Below, in pieces: positions 49,501 through 62,949 of a stretch of DNA of 64,000 nucleotides. Numbering within the stretch: position 1 is the first letter of the stretch; each line of letters opens with the position of its first letter. Source of the stretch: Tetmemena sp. SeJ-2015 (lineage: Eukaryota > Ciliophora > Spirotrichea > Sporadotrichida > Oxytrichidae); assembly GCA_027382625.1 (NCBI GenBank), contig JAJKFJ010020927.1, positions 1-64,000 of the forward strand, written 5' to 3'. The position numbers and the translations under genes were made by a program. Under the pieces are notes generated by a model. The model was not told where the DNA came from and did not search any database. It saw nothing but the letters and a program-made list of their open reading frames with translations.

Positions 49501-49995
49501 ATGGCAAAACTTCCAGAGCAGGGGTCTTTAAAGGAGAGACTTATAGTCGAACAACAAGCAAGCAGGCTTTAGTCATTTGTTCTCCTCGATATCTTAACAC
49601 AATTAAAGTGACTTTGTTTTTTCTTCATTGAAGATATGATGGAATTCAACATGCGGAAGATAATGAAAGAGAACACTATATTTTGCGCAGATAAGTGCAA
49701 CATATTCGCAGACTTGAAAGAATTGAGTGTGAGGGATGATGGAGTACGCAGTGAGAGAGATATGAAGGACAGGTCGTGCTTTGAGAAATGCTTGGGTAAA
49801 TTCAGCGATAGCTATGAACATGCTTTGTTTGGACTTAACACGCACTTTGATAAGAGCAAGTAATAGAAGGTATACATGCATAGAGAAGGGGATGAGAATA
49901 AATAAACTCAAATTAAACAGAAATATAAATTGATAAATAAGAATAAGTTTTGCAAAATCATTTTAGATTATACAGGTAGATAATTTAAAGAATGA
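49501..49995 (+). CDS. Small TIM family chaperone (Tim8/9/10/13-like)
   Basis: Intermembrane-space chaperone with twin CX3C motifs: CADKC (about 49685-49700) and CFEKC (about 49780-49795). They are separated by about 26 residues, more than the usual 11-16. Starts MAKLPEQGSLKERL at 49501. An IES at 49588-49632 must be removed. TGA at 49993-49995 gives 149 residues, longer than the usual 80-100. The Lys/Gln-rich tail after HFDKSK may partly be an intron starting GTATAC at 49870. Which small TIM it is cannot be said. Confidence 0.75.
49588..49632 (+). other. IES, pointer GATAT (45 bp)
   Basis: GATAT at 49588-49592 and 49633-49637. The insert carries TGA in frame. Removal gives FVLLDMMEFNMRK. 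Confidence 0.82.
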
Positions 49996-50701
49996 CTATT
50001 TGTTTGTAATCTATTAAATATTTTCAGTAGCAGATCTTTCAAGAATCATAAGGATTTATTTCTAAAGATAATATATAAAAAATTTTATAATTTAATAGAA
50101 TAGGGTTTATTTGTTAGGTGAGGAAACGTCAATAGAACCAGTTTACGATAAACCATCATTCAGAAAGAAGAGAGTTTGATATATTTAATTTTCTTAAAAA
50201 TAAACTTTCTCATTAATTCTTAGGCTCTTAAATGAAAGTATGAGCACAAAAATTAAATAGTCTTTGAGACTGTATGAGAATATATTTTTATATTCGTTAC
50301 TTTTTCATTACGTTAGCATAATTAAAGATAATTAGAATGAAGGCAATTTTATAATATAAGGAGATAAATTTGTTATGAGGCTGATGAAAACATTTTTAAA
50401 AATCTGATAAGATACTTTTAAGTTCTTTTCCCAATTTTCTCGTTTATTAATTTCTATAGAAGTATAGAAGATGAGACTTTCTTTATTTTCAAATATAAAA
50501 TTAATAGGATTTAATAACTATTTCAAATGAATGTAGTAACTGTTATGACAAATTACTGCTGTGCTGACTATTTCCTAATTTTATTATATCTATTAAAATA
50601 AGGATTAACTAAATACACCAATTGATTTAAATAATTTGTTAGAAATATTAAAGACTCATTTTAGGATTCAAGATTAAATATTAATTTGTCAAAGAAAAGC
50701 C
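49996..50701. other. AT-rich spacer
   Basis: No coding frame supported on either strand. Confidence 0.5.
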
Positions 50702-53466
50702 ATGGATAGAAAACTTTTCAATAACAATATCAAGCTTGCGAGAATAGTGTTCATACTATTTCCATTGTTAAGCAGGATTTTTTGCCAGAATATGGATTGC
50801 GAAATCTCAGTAATTGATAGATTTAAGGATGGAAAATTATTCAGCTCTCTAATAGATTAGAGTGGGAGCTACTTTAACAATATTGGAAACTATTAAAATT
50901 GCATTCAAAATCCTAATAATGTCTATTTTCTGCAGATCATCACCTTTAACTCTTAAACTAATACTCAAACTGAAGTTGAAAAATAGAAGGCGAGAGTTAT
51001 CAAAGTTGCAGGTAAAGATAATCAGTACTGGAAAAAATCTACGTTTTAAAATTCAAGAACTATTGATGTAAAACAGATTGAACTCGAAAAGAGAAAAAAT
51101 ATCCTCTCATAAGATGTACCCCAGAGCGCTTAGTCGGATTCATAATTACAATCTCCCACTTATGTAATTGGAAATTGTATTGCTAAGTCTTGCGACTCAA
51201 CTTTCTTGACTTACTATGATTAGATTGTTCAACCTCTACATTTATCGAATATTTTGAGTCTTCCCAATGCTACAACTAGTTATAGCTCCCCAGTTTAGGA
51301 TTTACTATAGTTATAGCAAACATTTAGACCAGGGTATATTGTAATGATGACGCTACTAGGAATAACCCTGACGCTTTGTTTGCTAGGAATGGTAGTTTAA
51401 TATTCAAATATTGGAAACTTGAAAGAGATCAAAACTCCAGTTAAGGTTTAATTTAATCTCATAGGACCGTCAGAAAAGGATGCTAATAGACTTCAATATA
51501 TCGAACTGCTCACTCAAATTGATAGGTTTCTTCTTAATCGAAAGAAGATTTGGGCAATATTTTTCATTTGCTTTTCCTTGCCTAGAAATCTTATGATACT
51601 TTTCTACGATACAGAAAGAGGATACAAAGTTGGCTTTATGAGGATTCTTAAAGTGGTCGGATTTATTTGGATATGCTTTGATTCTTGCTTCTATCTAGCT
51701 TTTAAATCCTATCCAGTGAACTATTCAGATTACCCGTAGTTATCAACAGCTCCTTTCCCTACTATTCTGATTTCGGGAATCATTTTTGGATTCAGTCTGG
51801 TTTATTTCTACCAAGGATTCGGAATTATGTACGAGTTGCTATAATCTATATATGTGAAGGAGCACAAATTTAACTACTGGCTTTTCATAATAAGATGCTA
51901 TATTTTCTATGTGATTCCTGCAGCTTTTACCACCTCCATTATTGTTACTATCTTACCATTTGTGGGAGAAGGTCCATTGTATTCTAAAATATTGTCCGAG
52001 GTCTTTATAGATAACTGTGTGAACTACTGGTGGACAAATGTGCTTTTGATTAGCAACTATTATATGATACAGAAATGCAATCATGAATGAACCTGAAAAA
52101 TTATTAGTTAAGTTATATTATCCACATCAATTTTCTTCCTAATGTGGAAATCATCTGACATACATTTCAAATGAATTTCAACTCATTGCTATTCTCATCC
52201 CATTATTCATTTACATTTACCGTAAAGCATATCGAAAGGTTTTAATTGTTTCTTTCTTGGTTGTCACAATAGTTGGAAGCTTAATACCTACCTTTATTAT
52301 GACTTTTGAATTCGGAATAAACTCTTATCCTGGTCTCATGTCTAATGGCTACGATTATATGTTTATGAAAACTTACTACAGAATTCCACCATTCGTGATT
52401 GGTATAGCGATAGCCATTGTAAAGTTTGAATATAAATATGTCTCAGTTTTAAATGATGGTACCAAGCCCTTCCATAAACCCCTGATTGATAAATTCAGAA
52501 AAAGTAAGAAGCTCAAAGCACTTTCTTACATATTTGGATTAACTCTAAGCACAGTTTGCGTTCTGATTTTACTTACAAATACAAGCTGCGTTGATAAAAG
52601 TAGTGCTCCAGAAACTTCAACTCGGCCTCTAAGTTATTGCTGGAGTAATTTTGGAAGTGCGTTTTACAACTCCTTCGGGCAGGCTTTGTTTTTCTTTGGA
52701 GTGATAATGATTTTCTTCCCTAGTATGGTGAATGTTTCAACTTACATGCGTCCTCTTATGGATTCTCATCTTTGGCACATTCTTGAGGAACTTACCTTTT
52801 CAGCCTTCCTACTTCATTACATAGTAAATTTATGATAGTACACATAATGATTAGCATTTAAGTTATATGAGTTTAATGGGGTGGTTTTTCGCAAGCAGGA
52901 GTCAGGACATCATCATTAATATGCAATTCATTTTCAATGTTACTATGTCTTCCTGTTTCATTTCATACTTACTTGCTATCCCCTTTTATTTGCTGGTTGA
53001 AAAGCCCTTCAGAAATTTTATGGACCTGATTCTGTTCCCCAAGAGCACAATCTTTAAAAAGTAGAAGGATATTGATGACGATGAAGACGAGGATGAAGAA
53101 GAGGAAACTGAAGAAGGAGATAGCCTTAGGGATGGGCCTGAAAACTCAGATAATGACAATGACGAGAAGATGCATTTTATAGTGCCTAAAAAATTTATTT
53201 TTAGCTTATTGCAGATTGAATCTTAAGCTTCGAGCAGAAATAATTACTAAGGTTCTACTTTCATAAGTCAAACTAAGGATTAGGCTTCTGTGCTTTCCAG
53301 GGGAGGCTCAGATGATTTCAACCTAGAGAAGGATAAGCAAAGAAGAATAACTGCTATGTTCAAAAAGTCTAAATCTGCCCCAAATTTTGCTTAATGCTAC
53401 TAAACTTTGTATTTAAGTTTCATCTCAATAATTTATCGGCTCAATTATTTATTGCTTGGAAGATGA
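50702..53466 (+). CDS. NRF-6/acyltransferase-3 type membrane protein
   Basis: 883 residues (length-checked). An N-terminal signal (ARIVFILFPLLSRIF) leads into a luminal NRF-like domain with SGSYFNNIGNYQNC and GNCIAKSCD. About ten or more membrane helices of the acyltransferase-3 fold follow (for example MTLLGITLTLCLLGMVV, CYIFYVIPAAFTTSIIV, ALFFFGVIMIFFPS, SSCFISYLLAIPFYLLVEKP). The family signature NYWWTNVLLISNYYMIQKCN is followed, after IES removal, by HLTYISNEFQL. This is the NRF-6/OAC arrangement (normally CNxxTWYLAxDxQ), with the usual WY replaced by TY. The acidic cytosolic tail has DIDDDEDEDEEEETEEG. The first 459 codons are IES-free. TGA at 53464-53466 overlaps the ATG at 53463. Confidence 0.85.
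52079..52148 (+). other. IES, pointer AATCAT (70 bp)
   Basis: AATCAT at 52079-52084 and 52149-52154. Excision bypasses TGA and joins QKCNHLTYISNEFQL. Confidence 0.9.
52829..52871 (+). other. IES, pointer TTTA (43 bp)
   Basis: TTTA at 52829-52832 and 52872-52875. Joins LHYIVNLMGWFFASRS between two membrane helices. Confidence 0.8.
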
Positions 53467-53545
53467 ACATGCAAGTTAGAGATGTGAATGCTAGTGTGCA
53501 GTAGAGAAAAATGAGGAAAAATGCACTTGTGTTCTCAGGGTATCA

Positions 53546-55077
53546 ATGAAGCTACACTATGTCGATTCCACTCCAAATTTATTAGATTCGAGGAAGACTC
53601 ACATCAGTGAAGGCCATGTTTTACCTAGTGAAGGGAATTTAGATCCTAGATTTGATATAAACAGGACTCTTGAAAACAGCAATTTCGCTAGTTAAATTAA
53701 TGTTACTTCGTAAATTCCATCATTTACTCCTATCAATGAATTCAGCAACTAAGGGAATTAGCCAAGAGGTAGTAGTCCTATGAAAATCAATATCATGAAT
53801 TATGATCCTAACAAAAATTATTCCTCACCTTATGAAGCAGCCAATTTTAAGGGGAACAATCCTTAGACTGGAAATCCAAATTACCTCAACCCAAATATTT
53901 CGAAGTTTTCATTAGGCCCAGGTTTAAAATAACAAAATACTCAAGGAGGAGGTTTACCATTTTAAAATAGGATCACTTCTCATTTCATGGAGCTGAAGTA
54001 AGATGCACTCAAGCGGACTTCTCTTACAACGGGGCAAGATCAGTTTTAATTTAATCACTATCAGTAGCAGTCAAATAACCTCTCATACTTATAATCCTAG
54101 AGGCCCTTCAGTGGCGCAAATAACTAGGCGTAGGAAATGCATGAAACTGAAGAAAAAGAAACTTCTCCTGATGAAATTAAGAGACTGAGTGACCCAAATA
54201 AATACTACTATGAAAAGTTCAAGCAGAAAGAGCATCTGATGATGTAAAACTAGACCTATATAAGTCCAAATAGGCTAAAGAATAGAAGTAGTTCAAAGTC
54301 AGGATCTTAAATGGTAGCTTAGAATTTCTAAGGAAGATAGGTATCGGCTCAAATGAGCTCTGATGATAGAAGCCAGCTTACTGATTAAGAGGCTTAAAAT
54401 AGGAGCAAGAAAAGTAACAATACCGTTGCTTTTTAAATGCTTTAACAGCAGATTAATTAGCAGGATCTTAGTAACACACTTATAAGTAGTAATACATCTA
54501 ATAGCTTCTTGACTGGTAGCTAGCTTCAAAATTAAGGCCATCATGCCTAATAGCAGGTTTATTAACCTGTACCCAAGAACACTAATCAAATACTGCATCA
54601 AGACTAATCAATTGCATCTTCTTAAGGGAATAATGGCCTAAATGCCCCACAGACTAAATAAAGACGTCTTAGTCCCCAATATCTCTAGCAAGAGAAAATC
54701 AAACAGATGTTTGGATAGCATTCAAAAACAAGCTATAATAAAAATGAATAAGCTTAAAAGGAGGAAAACCTCTCATCATCATTGAAGAAAGGATTCCTGA
54801 GAAACTTGAATAGAATCACTACAAGGAGTAATGATGAAGCTGAGAATATAGCTAATAGTAGAGAAAAAGAAAAGCTATAGGATAGAAAAAATTAAATTAT
54901 ATAAGCGTTTAAAATCATTATAGAAGTCTGGGATTAAGATTGGGAGATCAGATCGAAGCAAGAAGTTCAATGAAGAGAAGTAGTGCTTATAATAAAAGCG
55001 GCGGAGGAAATGGATTAGAGTACGAGAAAAAAAGAGTGAGTTTTAATTTCAAGCTTGATGAACGAAAAAGGTCTTGA
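53546..55077 (+). CDS. Gln/Asn/Ser-rich disordered protein
   Basis: Unrecognised. From ATG 53546 (MKLHYVDSTPNLLDSRKTH) to TGA 55075-55077, 497 residues after removing one IES (length-checked). The composition is dominated by Gln, Asn and Ser, much of the Gln encoded by TAA/TAG. There is a charged segment (ETEEKETSPDEIKRLSDP) near 54150 and a C-terminal SGGGNGLEYEKKRVSFNF. An alternative start at 53463 overlaps the preceding stop but needs another IES. It could even be the tail of the preceding gene if its TGA lies in an unrecognised IES. Confidence 0.6.
54882..54919 (+). other. IES, pointer ATAGA (38 bp)
   Basis: ATAGA at 54882-54886 and 54920-54924. Joins KLQDRSLGLRLGDQIEAR. Confidence 0.8.
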
Positions 55078-57140
55078 TAAGAGAAATTATTTTTCTACTT
55101 ACTTTAATCAGTTCTTAAGAAGCGTGAAGTGTGCTAAATTTTGCCAAAGAATAGATTAGAATATAATTGTGAAATATAAAATCCATATCGGAATAGCTGT
55201 AGTCTTAAAATTAGTAGTAGTTGCTTAGTATAGGAGTTCTTGACTCAATAATATTTGACTATAAAATAGATGATTAGTAAATTATATTTCTTGTTTGATG
55301 GTTTGATGTTTATAAGCCATATACATCTCTCACTATTATTAGCCACCTTATAAAATAAATTATACTCAAAAGCTCTATTGAGTGAAACCAAATGGAGAAC
55401 TCTTCCTTCCAGTTTACTAATCATTAATCCATCCAAGTTTACTTCGGTCTGGAGATTAATATGAAGTTTCACAGTGGTTGCTTTGCTTTCTGAGGTCAAT
55501 AGATACGTTCACTCTTTTATTTTGAGAGATAGGCTCTTTGATAGGAGAACTGAATGAAAAATCTCTCATTATAATTTCACTTTCAATATGACACAAAATA
55601 TAAGAGATAGATGAATTATTGTTAAATAGTTTAACTAAGTTAGGCTAGAACTAAATGATTAAAAGTACTCCACAATGTTAATTGATCTCGATTTATTCCA
55701 AAATGAATCAAAAAATGCTAAATTAAGCTTCTAAAATGGAGGGCTTGAGTTTGATTAAATAAAGTACTTTAAAGCAGATATCATGTCTACTCTATGGTTT
55801 CTTATGCTAAAGGCATTTAGTTCAAGATAGATTCTCATCAATTCAAAACAGTTTAGAAAATATTTCAATAAAGCGCTATAGAACGGAAGATAAATTCCTA
55901 GCTGCAGGAAATCGCTGTTTGAATACCAGAAGACCACAGCATAGCACCTAAGTGATCATTTAAAGTTCATTTTATTAATTTAAGATAATATTGATATATT
56001 TAAAAAATTCCTTATTATCTGAATTGATTTTCAATATTTTCCCAACTTTTAAGTTACTCCATATCGTCTGTTTACAAACCCTCACAAACCTAGTTATAAG
56101 AGCGCTTTTCAGCATGTTCAGCTTTGTATGGGCGTTATATAAAATAAAATATCTATTTGTATTGCATTTTTGGGTTTGGCTTTCATATTCAGATATATAA
56201 GCGTTGATAGTTTTATGCCTGTATCTTGAGGCTTCATCAATTGAGAAAGTCTTGCTCATTATTTCGAACTCTCTATTTCTTTGATTTAATATATTTTGAG
56301 TTGTAATTTAATGGGAGTTTGCTGCCTATTAAGGTCGAAGTCTAAAGTTTTAAGAAGCGTCTTGTAGCTGCTATTCATTTGGTATTTAATTAACATAAAT
56401 ATTAACTTATATAACGAAATTTACAATTTATCTTAATTTCTATTTAATACTTTATCTATCATCATTATAAAACAGTACACGATAATCTCTTTTGTATTCT
56501 TTTTTAACACAAAAATACATTAGAGTTAGGTAATTATTTTTTATCTTAATTTTTATAGTTTGATTTCCAAAATAACCTTATGAAAATATATTTTGACTTT
56601 TTAATTTAATGATTAAATGGAAAATAAATTAAGTATCTAAGCTTTCATATGGGTATAGTTTGCTGAAGCATTTAGGCTGCTATTTTAGGGAAGTATGCGG
56701 ATTCTTCTCACAATAAGTGCCTTTTTGGCATTTATCTAGGGCAAATCTTATTACTAAACTAAAAGAGGAGATTGTTTCAAAAATTAAGTCTACCCACACT
56801 TTATTGAATTTTTACAATGTTAAAATTTAGCGAGGTTTGGTTTCCTAAGTCCTTAATTTTTTCTCTTCCAGAATTGTTTTTCGAATGTATTGGGTTGAAA
56901 TGTTGTGGATTTTAAAAGATTGTTGCTGTCTGGTAGTTAATTTGACTAGTATGCATGCTCTAGAATTTATTTTTCTGTTAAAATTTTTCTATATTTTCAA
57001 TAGTGTCATATAAAAAAATTAAGGTTTAAGCTTTAGACTTGACTTTTGATAGATCCGGAGAAGTAGAGTGAGTTTAAAAATAACATTAAAAAAACATTTT
57101 GAATGAAGTTTGACTGTTATATAACGAATTTTGAGAGCTT
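55078..57140. other. Unresolved region with ambiguous frames
   Basis: Both strands are open in patches because TGA is the only stop. The best candidates are minus-strand blocks at 55420-55500 and 56150-56259 (MSKTFSIDEASRYRHKT) and a plus-strand block at 55860-55960. None shows a domain, so no gene is called. Confidence 0.3.
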
Positions 57141-60100
57141 TTGAGGAATCTCTGTTTCTCAAGACCTTTCAAATTTTCATTTCCTCGACTTGGCATCATC
57201 TTAAACTGCCTATCGACAGAATTATCAATAAGAATAAGTAAAATAAGGTATTTAAATTGTAATCATGCTACAAAATTTGAAGCATGTTATGAGGTATACC
57301 CAGACCTTGCATCTGCAATCTTTGAGCTTTACCTCTTCTTGAATAGTGGCTTTACGAGAGCTACTGATCTAAGTCCAAAATACGCTTGATCCTTTGCAAA
57401 TTCTCGCTTAGAATTTTTCCTCCCAAGATATCCTCCTAGTTTACAAAGCCATTGCTTTTCAGCATACAAAATCCACCCTAGGATATTCTCTCATTCTAAT
57501 AGTCAGAAGAATTATTATACTCTGGAAGGGCTACACTATGTTGATAAAGCATAGAGTTATTCAATGAGGATCTCTTTAAGAGGGAACTTTTGCGAGAGTC
57601 AATTCTTTAAAGCGAAGCTTTTAATATAGGGGCATCTTGATTCTAACTCAAAGATGCTCTCTAGTGGTAATTATAAATTAAAAAGTGAGATTCTAGCCTC
57701 TCTAACTTCTTGAAGCTTTACTTTATCTCAACTTTAGGTTGATTGAGTGAGTATGAGAGTGGTGTGTCTAGTTATGGCACTCTGATCATCTCTTCTTCAT
57801 GCTTAATAAAATAAATACTTGTCTACACCAAGGTTGCTATTTGAGATTCTCAGTATTTAGTTGTGAGCAGATGTGAAGTCTTAGTCTGGGGAGTAGTGCT
57901 GATTCTCATCACCTCTTGAATTTGTCTCAGCAGTGGAAAGCCCGCTCTCTTTCTTTTCTTGCTAGTTCAAAAGAGTCTTGCTTCTCAACACAGCCAGTTA
58001 TCTCTAGACTTTATTTACTCTATCACTCTATTATCGATTGTGTGAAATGAAAGAAAGCGGCTGAGATGGAACTTGGAAGGGGCTCTGCTTTTGAGAGTGA
58101 TGAAAATTTTGTAGTGATATATTTAGGTCTGAATTTGGCTAGAAACACTTCATCATATCCTTTGATTTTTATTTTTAATATAGGTCAATCTGATACAACA
58201 CTCAAATACTTCTTTAAATAAGTTTAGGCAATATTTATGAAGGAGATTGAAGTTAGGTTATTAAAATACTCTCTGAGCTAGTTGCGCTGGCTGACTCTTC
58301 GATTCCTTCGCATCTTTGATTCCTTAAGCGAGAGCCTTACTCCCCAACCATCCTTTGAAGCTATTGCTCGAATCTGCAATGTTCTGGCTTTTAAGATCTG
58401 GTTTGAGATTTGGATTGAATTTCTTGTTTCGCTCTAATTAATTTTGGATATTTTGGCTATAGAAATTAGTTCAAAAGTGAAAGAAGATATTATCATATAT
58501 AAAAAATTAGATTTATTAGAATTAAGAAAGGTTGTAACATATTCAAGATAAAATTTATTACAAAAGTATAAAATAGATGCAAGAAATAAGAAGATGGATT
58601 ATTTTGGTAATATCATTTTTCCTTTAATTTGATTAGGGAGCATTATAGCCGAAGTCGTGCTTCGATTACTAATCTGATATCACAATTTAAAGAGGGTACT
58701 CGATGCTTTAAAGTATGTCCTAAGTTCTATTGCGATTCTTCAGCATTCTTTCCAAGTTACATCCCCTTTTATTCAGAGAAGAGTTGCTCTTCACATCTTC
58801 TTTTATTTGAAATTAAGTGAAAAACAGATTAATTATTTATAATATTAGGAAGCTATTGAAAAATCATTTTAATTCCATATTTAACGTAAAATTTTTATAT
58901 TTTTGACTTCATTTCATTAAAAATAAACTAAAAATCAAAGAAGATAATTAAAAAAATATTTTAGTAAAAATGATGAATTGTTTTAGAGTAAACAGAAAAG
59001 ATTTACTCAATTTCTATTTTAAAATTTTTGCTAATTGTTAATCTCAATTCAACAATAAATTTGTCTGTATAACGTAAATCCCTAATATCGAGGGCTTATT
59101 CTATAAAAATTATGTCAACATCCGTAAAAAAACTCAAAATCCTTTAATTGTTATTGGTTAAAACGTATCATATTATAAATTTAGACTATATTTGAGTTGA
59201 GTTATTCACTGGCAGAAGGTTATTGATTTTGGAGTTTATGATTTGATTGGAAGTGGCACTATCTTTTATATCGTATTAAACTTTTGATGTGCCTATTTAA
59301 TATAAACTCTGAATGCTATCAAAAGTCTAGGCAGTCACACCTTCGAATCCACTTTTATTTGGCTAAGTCTGCTCCGAAAAGTCGACTTATTCCTTATGAG
59401 GAGCTTCTTGTAATATTTCAGTTTGCTTGTTTCTACTTCCGTTTCCTCTTCCCTAGATGCACAAATTCTCATTAGAATTTTATTAAAAAGACATAAAATT
59501 CATAAATTAATTCATAGATTATCAGAATTATCATCTTAAATTTCTTTTAATAAAATTAATGAATTCTAAATTATTTCTTCATAATTCAATTATATAAGAT
59601 ATTATGAATATCTCAAAAGGTTTTACAACAGGTGTGCACATCTGGGCAGCGAGTTCTGCGTTTATATCTGATTTGAATCTTCTTTTATTCGCACTCAAAA
59701 ATATCCTTCTTATATAATCCATATAACAAATTAAATTCTTTTGGTAGGGGAAATGGGAGACATTTTAATTGAGTTTAGTTATTTCTCAGGATCTCCTCCG
59801 AATGTCAATTGCTTAGGAGAAGGTGAGCCCTTAAAGTTTTCCCTCAACCCATTATCTGATATAGGCAGGTCTTAGTTTTGATTTAGAGTGAATTAAGCAG
59901 GATCTTCGATTTGTCTGTTTAACAAAGTGGGTGAGACTGGAATTATTTCTTTATTATCTATTGAATTAAAATTAAATATAAGAACTGAACAAAATTGAAG
60001 CAGTCTCTTGAATAAGATGGCGATATCTCTGTTGTTGAATATTTTCCCTGCCTGCTTCGTTAGCAAGCAAGCTTCTCTCCAATTTGCGCTTCATTAAAAT

Positions 60101-60800
60101 AAATTTGATAGCCAATGTAAACTGATAGAATGAAATTATTATTTGATTAATGATTGTCTTGATGTATCTGCTCATTCGCTGTTTGTTGATAGAATACTTA
60201 TCCTCAGCTAAAAGCTAAGCTAATGGGAAGAATTTTGAGCTATCTTTGATGTAGTACTTTTATTTTGGGTGTAGATTTCCTCCATTGGGTTCTCTGAGTT
60301 AATAATCAGTCTGAGGATTGGTTTTGCTCCTTCTAGATGAGTTTGCATTATTGGAAGAAGAGGTGTTTTGATGCTAAATATTTGCGAAAAACTTATTAGA
60401 GAACACATGAGAGGTGGTTGAGAGAATATCTTTCAGCTGCAATTTTTCCATTTGAGAGGCATCAGGGCTTTAAAGCTAAAGTTGGATTCGAGAGAACAGA
60501 GATTTCTTAGTAACTACGCATAATATATGTCTAATATTAAATCAGAGAGCTGATTTTATCGTGAGAGAAGTTTGACTTGGAGGTTTAACTTTTTCTTTCA
60601 GATTATAGTTACTCGTGCTAGAGTGGACTGAATTAGTCACTTGAAAGAATATTTAGGTTTTACCTCTGGAGATTAAAGTCTGAGTCAGTCATCTCTGACC
60701 CTGACAGCGGATTCAGGTTTTTCAATAATCTTAATGGGGAAGCTTCAAATGCACTACTAAAATAAATACAGATTAACTTCGAATGTATTCATCATTGGCA
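57141..60800 (-). CDS. Minus-strand coding tract, unknown gene(s)
   Basis: Unrecognised. Coding-like blocks on the minus strand: 57290-57630 (ENLQRIKRILDLDQQLS, then Gln/Arg/Ser-rich), 57950-58130, 58270-58440 (ARTLQIRAIASKDGWGVRL), 58620-58815 (NLERMLKNRNRTQDILQ), 59270-59490, 59600-59900 (PSPKQLTFGGDPEKQLN), 59970-60400 (KRKLERSLLANEAGREN) and up to about 60800. Frames shift between blocks and AT-rich gaps separate them. It is not possible to say whether this is one large gene or several. The composition suggests a long, largely disordered protein. Confidence 0.4.
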
Positions 60801-61612
60801 AACAAAAATCATGAAAGAAAGAAGATAATCTTCTTGTAAAATGTATTATTACACTTTTTAATAGTATTTTAAATAATTATAACTTTTAACAATTTACTGT
60901 AACATTGGAAAAATTTAAAAGATTAATAAACTCTTCAAAAGGGAGGTGGGCTTTCAAATTTGTAAATAAGAAATTTAAGTACTTTGATAATGTTTCTCTA
61001 TATATTGTTTTATTTGTAAAAATAATGCACTACTTGAATCTTGTTTTATCTCAGAGTCACTTGAGTCGCTGCTCTCTTGACTCCTCAAGCTAGCAGTAAA
61101 ACTATAATTTTAAAGTTATTAATTATAAACTTTAGTGAAGGTTTATGACTTGGATCATAAATTATCAAAATATTGATAATAGATTTAACATCGAAGAGTC
61201 TGATTTTTTGTGAGAAATCATTATCCTCCATTATTTAAGTGTAGAGATTGAAAAGAGCACTTTCCCTCTCAAATTCACACTATTCACCAGATTCCAAGAG
61301 AAACGAACCTATCTCCTTTGAGTATGATTTATCTTATAGTTTTAAATATGGGAATTAAACATCAAATCATATTATGCCTTTCGCTGTTTTAAGCATATAA
61401 TATTAAACCTAGTTTTATTATTGAGATGCGAATAGGTATTGAAACAAAAAATAAAATTAAAAAGGTTTTTAAGCAAGTTTACCTACTTGTATAAATTTAG
61501 GGTTAAATCCTTATTTGAACCTAAGATCCACAGAAGTGGGAATCACTAAAAGAAAAAACGTAGGGAGGCTAATGATAAAAGCTGCAAAAATAAACGAGTT
61601 CATTATCATTTC
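60801..61612 (-). CDS. Possible coding blocks, same tract
   Basis: Two short minus-strand blocks: about 61040-61090 (RSQESSDSSDSEIKQDSSS) and about 61190-61330 (IGSFLLESGEQCEFERESAL). The rest is AT-rich. They may belong to the neighbouring tract; no function can be inferred. Confidence 0.3.
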
Positions 61613-62894
61613 TCAGGGGAGATAGTCACTCTGGGAGTTTTTATCCTCGGGACCTCTTTGTTACATGACTTGATTTTTAGCAGTCTTTTTTAGAGACAAT
61701 GCAAAAATTTGCATTCGAGAACTCTTGAAATTCTTCTTTAACTTTGATAGCCATCTCATGATCCTGTATTAATTCTTGCCATTAACAATTATAACTTGAG
61801 ATTCTTCAATCAGCGGAAATATATATTTCTATTTATCTTGTTAAAGAGGATTTGAAGAGCTTTAATGAATTTATTGTTGCATGAATTGCTCAAATATGCT
61901 TTGATTTGAGTTATCTGGGCAGAGTTGCATTGATGAATATATGTTGAGATTGCTTTTACTTGTTCTGGTTTCGAATTGATTTGTATTATTTAGAATAAGT
62001 TAATCAAATAATTTATTCACACCACAGTACATTAAAGATTTATAGTCTTGTTTATTTGATAGTTTGATTGCATGATAGACAGCTTTCGGATTTTCAGTTT
62101 TATTTGCTCGCTATTTTCAATTAGAATTATGCGCAAACTATATATCTTTGAATTTTGGAAAATTAATAATTGCTAAAATGTGTATGAAAATTATGAGTTA
62201 CTATTTCTTCTATTCTCTTATAATATAGGATTTGATGTTTATTATGATATGATGATAAGTTTATACTCTAGTCTTTGGTTGTCTAATATTTTATAAGCTT
62301 AAAATATAGTCTCTTAGAAATAATTATTTACTGATATCCAAATAAGAAACTAAATAATTTGTTTGTTAGAGAGTTGATCAGTTAGAACAGTAGAGAGTTT
62401 CGAAAAGATTATCCTCTTCACCACTTCCGCCAGTGCAGCTCACAAAGGCCATCATGGTCTTAGCTCTTTGACCCTTTGAGTTTATTCTGAAAATGGGGAT
62501 GTTTCTGAGAGCTTGGCTTTCGTTTGAAGTCTCAAACTCTTACACCAAATTAGGTTTTTCGCAGAATCTGTTTTGATTATACTGCTCATTAATTTGAGAA
62601 TAAGGTATTATTGCAATATTTATGTTACTGAGTGACAATAGGTTGGGGTTGTCTCTTTGGGGATGAATGAGTGTTGCCATAATTTAATATAATTGTGCAA
62701 ATCAGTGGTGGCTCTTTAATTCAAGTCCTCTTCCCCAGAGAGGATCCTAGTATTCATGAATTTAATTTATTTTCCATCTTCTGTGATGCTATGACTTCTT
62801 CTCTTCTTGCTGATCCTTACCTCCCAATTCTTTCTTGCAGGGGCTTACTTTTCTTCTTCAAGAAGTAAGTCCTTGTCAAAGTTTTATTTGACAT
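61613..62894 (-). CDS. Unknown protein, Gln-rich
   Basis: Unrecognised. Starts MSNKTLTRTYFLKKKSK at 62894. Other blocks are YGNTHSSPKRQPQPIVTQ (about 62640), NRFCEKPNLVQEFETSNE to FVSCTGGSGEEDNLFETLYC (about 62380-62570), and a final block IYSSMQLCPDNSNQSIFEQF to KKTAKNQVMQQRGPEDKN ending TGA 61613-61615. Frame changes near 62760, 62590 and 62360 indicate at least three IESs. The blocks are assumed to belong together because of strand and order. Confidence 0.4.
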
Positions 62895-62949
62895 TGTGCC
62901 TAATGAAATTTAAAATTTGAATTAAGGTAAGAGTTTATCTTAATAAAAT

